Below are positions 46,599 through 55,984 of a stretch of 64,000 bases of DNA, piece after piece (position 1 is the stretch's first letter; each line of letters opens with the position of its first letter). Source of the DNA: Manihot esculenta (lineage: Eukaryota > Streptophyta > Magnoliopsida > Malpighiales > Euphorbiaceae); contig NC_035170.2 of the NCBI RefSeq assembly GCF_001659605.2, positions 8,315,001 through 8,379,000 of the forward strand. Reading direction: 5' to 3'. The position numbers and the translations under genes were made by a program. The notes below the pieces were generated by a model. It was not told where the DNA came from and did no database searches. It worked only from the letters and a program-made list of their open reading frames with translations.

Positions 46599-48732
46599 TG
46601 TAATATCCGGCTAGACTCCGGCATCGGAATTCCTACCGTCCGGCGGAATCTCGGATGTCGGAACCCTCTAGAAGGGTAAAATCATGTTTTTATGAAATGT
46701 TTTCATGTATTTTATGGTTTTTAAGTAAGAAAGAAATTGAGTTTTGAAAGAAAAAGACCATGGAAGGAAATCCAGGTTCGGCCGCCAAACCTCATGTTCG
46801 GCCGCCGAACATGGTGTAGTTTAGGGAGTACCTTTGGCCTCCGAAGGTGGTCTGGCCAGCCACCTATAAAAGGCCCCGTGTCCGGAAATGGGCGAGTTTT
46901 CTTCTCCATTTTCGGTCAAAGGTGAGTCTATGCCCTCCCATGGTTAGTTTTGATGGTTTCTTCCAATCTTTCAAGTTTTAACAAGTTTTAACTTGGTTTT
47001 TGAAGTTTTTGAGCTTTAGATCAAGTTTTGGAGCTTGGGGACCCAAGGAGTTTGATTTCTCCCATCTCCAAGTTAGGGATCATATCTCCTCTCGGTCTTC
47101 AAGAGGTAAGCATAGATCCTACCCTTCTTTTATGTTTTATGAAAGTTTCGAGGGGTTTTAAGAGGGTTTATTGCATGATTAGAGTATATGCATATGTTAG
47201 GGTTTATGTAAGTTTTATGGTTAATGTATGTTGTATGTGTTGCTAGATGTGATGTTGTTGGGGTTTAGGCTAGTTTGAGACCCCTATATGCTTATGGAGA
47301 TATGTATGCATGTTTTTGTATGAGTTGGTCTGAGTTTGGAAAGTTGGGAGGCATTTATGCATGAGGGAGGCTGAGTTCTGCCACTTTGGGAGAACTCAGG
47401 TTCGGCAGCCGAAGCCATATTCAGTCGTCGAACCTGCCTATGGAGGTGGTTTGGCCGCCTAAGCTCACCCCCGAAAGTTTAGACTTTTGGCTCTAGAGGG
47501 GAGTTTCGGCCGCCGAACCTGCCGCCGAACATGCATGACTTTCGGATCTGGAGAGGGGTTCGGCCGCCGAAGGTGCCGCCGAAAGTCCCCTGTCCAGCAT
47601 TCCTTTGCCTATTTTGCATGCATGTTTTGAGGTGTTTTAGGGGGTTTTTGGAGAGTTGTTTAGAGTCATGTTAGTGTATGTTTGGCACCTCATTCGAGTC
47701 CACCTGTGTAGGATCGGACCTGAGGAACCGAGGAGCCCAATAGTGAGATAGCTGCTTCAGAGTTAGATCAGAGTCTGCCAGAGGTGAGTAGAACTGAACT
47801 ATGTTTTAAAATAATAAAGTTTTGAGCATGTTCATACATCACGAATGCCATGATATATTTTAGGTTGCTGCATTAGAATCTCACGAATATGTTGCATTGC
47901 ATAATATGTTATTGATGTGGATGGATGTTGGATGAACCATTAGCCCTGAATATGATATGATGATTAATGAAAGTCCAAGGCTGCCCATGTCCACGCGTCC
48001 TGGCATTTGTTATGTATGATTTATGAAATTCCAGGGCTGCCCATGTCCACGCGTCTTGGCATTGTATTATGTTTAAGAGGAAGTCCTGCGGAGCTCCGTC
48101 GAGGGCCGGGCATATTGGATATGTAGAGGGTTATTGGTGACAAGTCCATCCGTGATGTGAATTGTCTACGTTGTGATGCATTTCACGAAAGCATAATTTA
48201 CGTATAGTTCTTTTGTTCTGCTCACTGGGCTTTTTAGCTCACCCCCCTTTCCCTTAACCCCAGGCTTGCAGGTTCAGGATAGACCAGGGAGTCTTCAAGG
48301 TTGAAGTCAAGTTAAGTGTAATAGTTAGAGTGGACATGTATTGAAAAAATGATTTTATGCAATGTAATGTATAGAATGTTTTATGGTTTAGTATTGTGCT
48401 TGGCCCGAATGGTAATATTGGTCCCCTTGTACATGATCTTCTAATGAAATGTTTTATGATAAGAATTGATAGTCCAAGCTTGATGTATGTTATGTTAACC
48501 CACTAGAGCATTTGATGAGGGCTCTAGTTTGGGGTTTTATGTTTATGATTTTAGTGCATGTTTAGGTCAGGCTTGGAATATGGAAGGTTTTTAAATTTTT
48601 ATGAAAATGTATGATCATGTATGGGATGTTATCAGGTATATAGCAGGTATAGGAGGCTTGTTACGGGTCCCGGCGGCCTTAAGCCGATATGAATCCTAGT
48701 GCCGGTAGCGGTCCGGTTTCCGGGTCGTTACA
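46599..48732 (+). mobile_element. solo LTR of Tekay-like Ty3/gypsy family (LTR C)
   Basis: TGTAATATCCGGCTAGACTC ... TTCCGGGTCGTTACA, 2134 bp, with the perfect 5-bp duplication ATATT on both sides (46594-46598, 48733-48737). Same family and exactly the same length as LTR D but opposite orientation. TATAAAAG at 46865-46872, splice-donor word GAG/GTAAG at 47106. It has one copy of the upstream palindrome module, where LTRs A and B have two. Confidence 0.95.
46865..46872 (+). promoter_or_regulatory. TATA box of LTR C
   Basis: TATAAAAG in the shared context CCAGCCACC-TATAAAAGG. Confidence 0.75.
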
Positions 48733-48917
48733 ATATTTTTGGCACATCATGTGTCATAGTTCTTATTTTTTTAGCCATACAGGCATAATATTTAGCCTCC
48801 AGACCATACAGTTTGGTATTTTGTGCTTACAGACACAAAATTTTTTTTATCTAGATAGTCAATCCTGATAAGAGTTTATATAGGGGTTAAGATTTAATTA
48901 TGTGATTTGTTAATACC

Positions 48918-49532
48918 TTACAAGCATGCATACATGATGGTTACATTAAACGATGCTTCATATGCTTGAACGATGTGATCAGGGTATGCTGGCCTGGGCA
49001 AATCGCTGGGCAGATTACTGGGCATATCACTGAGTGTGTCGCTGGGCACATCGCTGGGCATATCACCTGGTAAGTCCACGGGCGCATCAGCGGGCACATC
49101 GCTGGGCATAGCGCTTGGCACATTGCTGGGTGCATCAGTGGATGCATCGCCTTCCTCATGACCTGCGAGATGTGTGGTAATGGTGGTTTCTGGTTCTGAT
49201 CTCGGCGGTGGAGGTGGCGACTGTGTTCTTGGCCGTTTTTGGCCGTGACCGGAGGAAGTGGTGGCTTCAGGTAGCATTTCGCCCGCAAGGTTTGCAGTCG
49301 AGGGTGGTGGCGGCGTTCTTTGCTGTTTCTTTTGCCGGCGATATGTCTGGACGGCCGGTGAGTCGGTGTGTCCCGTTGCTGGTGCAGTAGCCGGTGGCGT
49401 TTCGGTGCCGGTGGTGGTTGGTGGAGTGGTGTCCCATGCTTCATCGTCACTGTCATAGGGGATGGGTTTCGGCAGCCCTAGTTTCTTCCACATGAACGGT
49501 CCGCCGGTGGCCTTCATCTTAATTCGGACCAT
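48918..49532 (-). pseudogene. Athila-like 3' ORF (env-like position), N-terminal part
   Basis: A 204-codon frame starting MVRIKMKATGGPFMWKKLGL. The middle is Pro/Thr-rich. Residues ~135-180 are a run of four-residue units (DVPSDTLSDMPSNLPSDLP). It lies after integrase, where Athila elements carry an extra ORF. I see no membrane segment or fusion peptide, so 'env-like' describes position only. The tandem PSD(V/M/L) units use the same DNA word, GTGATTTGCCC, that is scattered through the rest of the element. Confidence 0.5.
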
Positions 49533-50032
49533 GGTGGTCTTGAGTTTGCCGGTGGGTGAGTGGTGGTCGGAGGAGAGAAATCTTGAAGAAGAAGAAGAGA
49601 TAAAAGCAGTAAATTACGTAAAAAGTAAAGAATAAAAGAAAAGACTACTTAAAGTGATCTGGGTATGTGAACTGCCCTGATCATTTAATGCTGGCCCTCT
49701 GGATTCTTGACAGGGTGATTTGACCAGTGATTTGGGCAAGCAGTGGGCAAATCACTTGGCCAGATCACTCCTCCTTTTCAGTTGCTGGGCTGGTACTGTT
49801 CACGCCTTTTGCTGATGATGTGCTTGATTTTGCGATTGGCCCGGTGATTTGAGCAAATTATCTGGGCAATTGGGCAAATCACTGCCCCGATTACTTGGGA
49901 CTATGGTACATTCAGTTGATTTGCCTGGTGATTTGGGCAAGCAGTGGGCAAATCACTGGGCAAATCACTGCCTCTGGGCTGCCTCCCAGTAGCGCCCTGT
50001 TTTCTGTCGTGGGCTAGACTTCAGTGTCTTGC
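49533..50032 (-). other. Athila-like spacer between integrase and 3' ORF
   Basis: Non-coding. It has a GAA-rich stretch near 49585-49600 and a dense cluster of the word GGGCAAATCACTG and variants (49660-49990). Confidence 0.6.
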
Positions 50033-51088
50033 TCAGCAGTCTTGGGAAGGGGGATCCAAGGGAACCTCCTCCACAACATGGACAGTAAAACCTTCATAGA
50101 ATCTCTTCAAACGATGCCCATTAACTTTGAAAACTTTGCTTGTTTGTGGACTTCTTATGTCAACAGCTCCATGTGGAAAGACATGTTCAACCAAGAATGG
50201 TCCAATCCACCTTGACCGAAGTTTTCCAGGGAATAATTTGAACCTGGAATCAAAAAGCAAAACCTTATCACCAACCTGGAAGTGTTTTCTTGAGATGTTT
50301 TTGTCATGGAAGGCTTTGGTTCTTGCTTTATAATCCCATGAAGCTTCATATGCATCACGCCGAATCTCCTCAAGCTCTTGGATTTGCAATTTTCTGTGAA
50401 CTCCAGCCTCTTTTTCATCAAAATTGCAGCTCTTCACAGCCCAATAGGCTTTGTGTTCAAGTTCCACAGGTAGATGGCATGCTTTCCTATAAATCAGCCT
50501 ATATGGCGACATCCCAATTGGAGTTTTATATGCTGTTCTATATGCCCATAAGGCATCATTGAGGCGTGTACTCCAGTCCTTGCGATTTGGGCAGACCGTT
50601 TTCTCCAAGATGGACTTGATCTCCCTATTTGACACTTCAGCCAGCCCATTTGTTTGAGGGTGATAGGCAGTAGAGGTTCTATGGATGACATGGTGCTTCT
50701 TGAGGAGAATTTCTACTACCTTGTTGCAAAAATGGGTGCCTCGGTCACTGATTATGGCCTTGGGCAGACCAAATCTTGAGAAAATGTGGGATTTTACAAA
50801 TTCACACACTGTTTTTGCATCATCAGCCCTTGTTGCTTTGGCTTCAATCCACTTGGACACATAATCCACAGCAAGAAGTATGTAGGTGTTGCCAAAGGAA
50901 GGTGGGAATGGTCCCATGAAGTCAATGCCCCATATGTCAAAGATTTCACACACCATGATGGGGGCTTGAGGCATTTCACTTCTTTTGCCAAGGTTTCCCA
51001 TTTGTTGGCATCTTGCACATGACCTACAAAATAAATAAGCATCTCTAAATATGTTAGGCCAAAATAACCCACTTTCAAGTATTTTCAA
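50033..51088 (-). pseudogene. Athila-like integrase
   Basis: 351 codons from an internal Met; the domain really starts upstream of it. The zinc-binding HHCC motif straddles the start (a H..H pair upstream, then CRSCARC at residues 21-27). The catalytic D,D(35)E triad is complete: D56 in WGIDFMG, D115 in ISDRGTHF, E151 in NGLAEVSN. The C-terminal part has the GPF(L/V) strand region. It is in the same frame as RT/RNase H, separated only by the TGA at 51179-51181. The domain itself looks undamaged. Confidence 0.9.
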
Positions 51089-51178
51089 GGCTGTCTTGCG
51101 TGCCCCAAAGTGTCCCCCACAACTGTAAGAGTGGCAGAAAGTTAAGACAGAAGAAATCTCATGATTTGGGATGCATCT

Positions 51179-52288
51179 TCAGATTACTTGATCTGCACAA
51201 TGCTTCCATAGGTAAGGCTCATCCCACACATAATACCTTGCATCTTTCTTGATCTTGTCTCTTATGTGTTTGGGCAAATCAGTGGGCAAATCACCTGTGG
51301 CAAGGAAATTAACAATATCAGCATACCATGGTTCCTCTTCTTGGACAGCAAAGAGGTGCTCATCAGGGAAGGTCTCATTGATGGGGCATGGCTCCATTTC
51401 TGAAAAAATTCTGCTGAGGTGGTCAGCCACAAGATTCTCTTTTCCCTTCTTGTCATGAATCTCCAAGTCAAACTCTTGTAGCAACAATATCCAACGTACT
51501 AGCCTTGGTTTGGACTCTTTTTTCTTGATTAAATACCTCAATGCAGCATGGTCTGAGTATATGATCACCTTGGTCCCAAGTAGATAGGATCGAAACTTCT
51601 CCAATGCAAAGACAACAACAAGCAACTCTTTCTCCGTGGTTGAATAATTGCATTGTGCAGCATCTAGGATGCGTGAGGCATAGTGAATGACATGAGGAGA
51701 GTTACCTTTACGCTGTCCCAATACCGCTCCCACAGCAAAGTTGCTGGCATCACACATGATCTCAAATGGAAGGGTCCAATCAGGTGGCTGGATGACTGGG
51801 GCAGAAATTAGCAGTGATTTGATCAAATCAAAGGCTGTTTTGCAGCTGTCATCAAATTCAAATGGGATATCTTGCTGTAATAACCTGCACAAAGGCTGAG
51901 TTATCTTGGAAAAATCCTTGATGAACCTCCTATAAAAATCAGCATGTCCAAGGAATGATCTAATCTCCCTAATGCTGGTTGGATAGGGCAGATTTTTGAT
52001 GGTGTCAATTTTGGCTTTATCTACCTCAATCCCTTTTGCTGAAACAATATGGCCCAAGATTAAGCCATGGCTGACCATGAAGTGGCACTTCTCATAATTG
52101 AAAACCAAGTTTGTCTCCAAACACCTTTGAAGTATCTTCTCCAAGTTGGCTAGGCATTCATGGAATGAGTTGCCATACACCGTAAAATCGTCCATGAAGA
52201 CTTCAATGATCTTCTCCACATAGTCAGAAAAAATGCTCATCATGCACCTTTGGAAAGTGGCTGGTGCATTGCAAAGACCGAAGGGCAT
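51179..52288 (-). pseudogene. Athila-like RT (C-terminal half) and RNase H
   Basis: 369 codons. RT palm: [17 protein letters not shown], catalytic FMDD (31-34), [16 protein letters not shown], then thumb ([15 protein letters not shown]). RNase [46 protein letters not shown] and NLVADHLSR. Bounded by two nonsense codons: TAA at 52337-52339 upstream and TGA at 51179-51181 downstream, both in the common frame. The TGA stands where Athila relatives have Arg, which fits a CGA to TGA change. Confidence 0.9.
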
Positions 52289-52336
52289 CCTCCTAAATGC
52301 GAAGGTGCCAAATGGACATGTAAAGGTGGTCTTCTC

Positions 52337-53224
52337 TTAATCTTCAGGTGCAACGGGAATTTGATAAAATCCCGAATATCCATCTAGGAGGCAGTAATGA
52401 CTTTTTCCAGCAAGTCTTTCAAGCATTTGATCCATAAATGGCAAGGGAAAGTGGTCCTTCCTTGTAGCTGTGTTGAGCTTCCTGTAGTCCATGCAAACTC
52501 TCCACCCATTTTGCACACGAGTGGGTACTAGCTCTCCTTCAGAATTAGGGATAATGGTAATCCCAGTCTTCTTTGGTACCACATGAATGGGACTCACCCA
52601 TTTATTGTCAGAAATGGGGTAGATGACCCCAATATCTAGGAGTTTCACTATCTCCTTCTTCACAACCTCCATCATTGGTGGATTCAGCCTTCTTTGTGCC
52701 TCACGAACAGGTTTGCACTCATCCTCCATAAGTATCCGATGCATGCATGTTGATGGTGAGACACCCTTTATGTCCTCCAAGGTCCACCCAATTGCCTTCT
52801 TGTGCCTCCTCAACACATCTAAGAGCTTTCCCTCTTCTTCTTGGCTGAGCTGGTTGGAAATAATTACTGGAAGTGTATTTCCAACTCCCAAGTAGGCATA
52901 TTTGAGGTCGCTAGGCAAGGGTTTCAGTTCTGGTGCTTCCTTTGTCTGCTGATTTTCTGTCTGATTGCTGTCTGATTTGGGCTGTGATTTGGGCAGGTTA
53001 ACTGGTGATGTGGGCAAATCACTCCCTGTCAAGTCTGTCTGCTCTAGTGATTTGATATGTGATTTGAGCAGATTATCTGGCAATGGGGGCCAAATTACTG
53101 GGCAAATCACCCATATCCAGCAAGTTACAGCAGTCTGCTGTTTTTTCTGCTTCAGTGATATTGCTGTCCACTTCTCCTCTCCTGCAAAGACCATCATAAA
53201 GTAAATTTTCTTGATCAAAATCAA
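52337..53224 (-). pseudogene. Athila-like RT, N-terminal half
   Basis: 295 codons. From residue ~105: ELKPLPSDLKYAYLG, the Athila pre-RT block, then RRHKKAIGWTLEDIKGVSPS, GVIYPISDNKWVSPIHVVPK, WRVCMDYRKLN and FPLPFMDQMLERLAGKSHYC. It ends APED-stop, where a Gln (CAA) is expected, so one base change separates it from 51179-52288. Residues 1-45 are out of frame with the ancestral protein; the frame seems to change near 53060-53100. Confidence 0.88.
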
Positions 53225-53231
53225 AAATTTC

Positions 53232-54782
53232 TTAACTTAAATTATCAATAACATCAAGGCCATAAACAGGAGAAACATCATTGGGGAATTTCATGGCATC
53301 ATAAACATTAAATTTGATAACTTCCCTTTCAAACTCCATAGTCAATGTGCCATCATGCACATCAATTTTTGTTCTTGCTGTACTCAAGAATGGTCTTCCA
53401 AGTAGGATATCAGAGGTGGTGTTGCTCTTGTCTTCCTCCATGTCAATAACATAAAAATCTGCTGGAAAGACTAATTGGTCCACTTGCACCAACACATCTT
53501 CAAGCACTCCTTTAAGGTAGACAACGGATCGGTCAGCTAATTGGATCATAATGCTGGTGCCCTTGAGTGTACCTGCATTCAACAAGTTAAAAATGGAAAG
53601 AGGCATGACATTTATTGAATCTCCAAGGTCACACATAGCCTTCTTTATTCCCACATTGCCTATTTTGCATGAAACCGCGAACATTCCTCTATCCTTGCAT
53701 TTGGTTGGAAGTTTCCTTTGGATGACAGCTGAAACACACTCCCCCACACTTACCTTTTCACGTTCAGCAAGTTTCCTTCGGTTCGTGCATAGCTCTTTGA
53801 GAAACTTGGCATACCTTGGAATTTGCTTTACAGCATCAAGTAGGGGAATGTTGATTTCCACCTTGCGGAGTGTCTCAAGTATCTCTTTTTCTTCTTTCTC
53901 CTTTTGGGACCTTGCAAATCTCTTTGGGAAGGGAGGAGGTACCTTGAATTTCTCTGCTGGTTGCTGTTTCTGCCTTTGACTGGATTCTGCCTTCTCTGGT
54001 GGTTTGGGCAAATCACTTTCTGCCTTCTCTGGTGGTTTGGGCAGATCACTGCTGGACAGCTCAGTTTGACCAGCGATCGGGTCAGTTTCTACTAGTGAAT
54101 TGGGCAAATCACTGCCCTGATCACTTTCTGGCAGAATTTCTTCCTTGCCCTGTTTTTGCAATTTTTCAGCCTTATTGTCTTGCAACTCCTTTCCACTCCT
54201 CAATGTGATGGCACTAGCATTTTGCCTTGGATTTATCTCAGTTTGGGAGGGTAGCTTCCCTTGAGACTCATATTTGCTCATTGAAGTGGCCATTTGGCTC
54301 ACTTGTTTCTCAAGATTTTGCACGGTACTTGCTAAATTCTTCACAATCTCTTCAAGAGATTCATTGGAGTTCTGAGGTGCAGCTTGAGCTTGGTTCCTTT
54401 GCTGGTAGCTTGGGTATTGGTTTCCCCTTGCATAACTAAAATTTGGATGGTCCCTCCAGCCTGGATTATAAGTATTTGCATAAGGATCATACCTTCTTTG
54501 CCCATTGAAGCCTCCAACAGCATTGACTTGCTGGTCCTCCTCTTGAAGGGAAGGACATAGATCAGTTGGGTGGTTGTTGGCACATATTCCACATGTCTTG
54601 GGCTGCTGAATTTGCTGGACTTGTTGGGTTTGACTCACAACAAGGCTACGGACAGCATTGGTGAGTTCAGAAAGTTGGGTTGATAAAATGGAATTACTCA
54701 CCTCATTTACATTCCTTGTTGGCAGCTCTTGGTCTCCAAATTGTTGAGAAGCTGCAGCCATGGAGGAAATTAAGTCCCTCAT
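53232..54782 (-). pseudogene. Athila-like gag (C-terminal) and aspartic protease
   Basis: 516 codons. A gag zinc-knuckle-like CGICANNHPTDLC lies near residues 64-76, followed by an Asn/Gln-rich linker, then a Lys/Glu-rich part with the repeated unit SDLPKPPEKAE. The protease contains AMCDLGDSINVMPLSIF and later DILLGRPFLSTART; relatives have DLGAS, so the Ala is changed to Asp beside the catalytic triad. It stops at 53232. It is in another frame than the gag start (54779-55684); the shift is at a T run near 54795. Confidence 0.88.
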
Positions 54783-55684
54783 CTCTCGAGGTGATTTTTT
54801 TCAATTGTTCCTCCACAGGCTGCGTCAATAAATTTTCTCTCTGAGGGTAGCAATCCTCCATAGAAGTACTCAATGAGAGATTGGTCAGAAATATCATGCC
54901 GAGGGCAGCTTGTGCACAACTTTTTGAACCTCTCCCAGTACTCATACAAGCCTTCAGAGTGCTTTTGCTTTATGCCACTTATTTCTCGACGGATGCCTAT
55001 GGCTTTTGAGGTTGGAAAGAATTTTCTCAAGAATGCTCTTACCATATCAGCCCATGATGTGATGGATCCGGGTGCCAAGTAGAATAGCCATTCTTTGGCA
55101 TAGTCTTCAAGGGAGAAAGGGAAGGCTCTAAGCTTGATATCGTCTTCTGGAATGCCTTGGGGTCTCATGGTTGAGCACACAACGTGGAATGCCTTCAAAT
55201 GCTTGTGAGGATCTTCATTTTCTAGGCCTCTGAATTTAGGAAGGAGATGAATCAGACCTGTCCTTAGCTCGAATGGTGCTGTCAATAGAGGATATTCAAT
55301 GCACAAGGGTGCTTGATCTCCTGCTGGTTCAGCTAACTCTCCGAGAGTTCTTTCCCGTGGCTGAGGTGCTTGGATGGGCACGTTTTCAGCTTGTATTTCA
55401 GCTTCTACATGTGCAGCAGGTGGTGCTGCCATTGCTGGATTTTCTGCCATAACCAGAAATTCAGTTTCTGGTGCAAATTTAGTAGTAGTAGGTGCGGTGA
55501 TGGAAGTTTCTGCTGGTGCAGAAATTTCTTCAGCAGGGGCAGTAGGTGGTCTGTGAGGTGGAGTTGTTGATGAAGATGGTTTTGAGGCTTGGTTCCTCAA
55601 ATTTGCTTGCTTCCTTAAGCTCTTGGCGGTTTTCTCAATCTCCGGATCGTAAAGAAGAGTGTCTTTACGGCCAGACCTGGTCAT
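54779..55684 (-). pseudogene. Athila-like gag, N-terminal part
   Basis: 301 codons from MTRSGRKDTLLYDPEIEKTA, the usual Athila gag start. An Ala/Pro/Thr-rich stretch occupies residues 35-110; the retrotransposon gag domain (150-290) has LPKFRGLENEDPHKHLKAFH, WADMVRAFLRKFFP and YEYWERFKKLCTSCPRH. It ends after a frameshift at the T run near 54795, a few residues before the frame at 54782 takes over. Confidence 0.9.
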
Positions 55685-55713
55685 AAAGGGAAAATACGTT
55701 AGTTTAAATTAAG

Positions 55714-55731
55714 TCCCCGGCAACGGCGCCA
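55714..55731 (-). promoter_or_regulatory. primer-binding site, tRNA-Asp type
   Basis: On -, TGGCGCCGTTGCCGGGGA, complementary to the 3' end of plant tRNA-Asp (..CCCCGGCAACGGCGCCA). This is the usual primer site of Athila-lineage elements and fixes the LTR boundary just to its right. Confidence 0.9.
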
Positions 55732-55736
55732 ATTTT

Positions 55737-55984
55737 TGATAGGCGGTTGTCGAAGCCGTCAAAAATAAACCTATTAAACAATCAACAATAAACTTGTAGA
55801 TAGTGGCAATAGGGTCGAACCACAGGGAATTGACACCAATGATTTTCCTAATAATGACTAGGTCAAGTAAATAACAAGTAATTAAAAGAGGGGGGTTTTG
55901 AGTTGATGGATTAACACTAAATAACAAAAGAAAGCAATAATTTAAAGATGAGTAAACCAATGGATGAAAAGCTTCTAGTTGAAG
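55737..55984 (-). repeat. 3' part of the Athila-like 5' LTR
   Basis: On -, this ends GACAACCGCCTATCA a few bases before the primer site. Only 248 bp are present: Tekay LTR A begins at 55985. The rest of this LTR should lie beyond Tekay A, outside the window. Confidence 0.75.

Larger units (their letters stand above)
48918..55984 (-). mobile_element. Athila-like Ty3/gypsy element, truncated and decayed
   Basis: On the minus strand: part of the 5' LTR (55984-55737), a tRNA-Asp primer site (55731-55714), gag (from 55684), gag/protease, reverse transcriptase, RNase H, integrase (to 50033) and a further 3' ORF (49532-48918). Gag blocks (PFELRTGLIHLLPKFRGL, DPHKHLKAFHVVCSTMRP) and the RT block [20 protein letters not shown] are hallmarks of the Athila lineage. 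The 5' LTR is cut by Tekay A at 55985. The 3' LTR is not seen; the left edge is undefined near 48900. It has at least two nonsense codons and two frame changes. Confidence 0.9.

Noticed and set aside
49208..49458. 60- and 66-codon ORFs on + opposite the Athila-like 3' ORF
   Set aside because: Antisense shadows of a GC-rich Pro/Thr-coding stretch.
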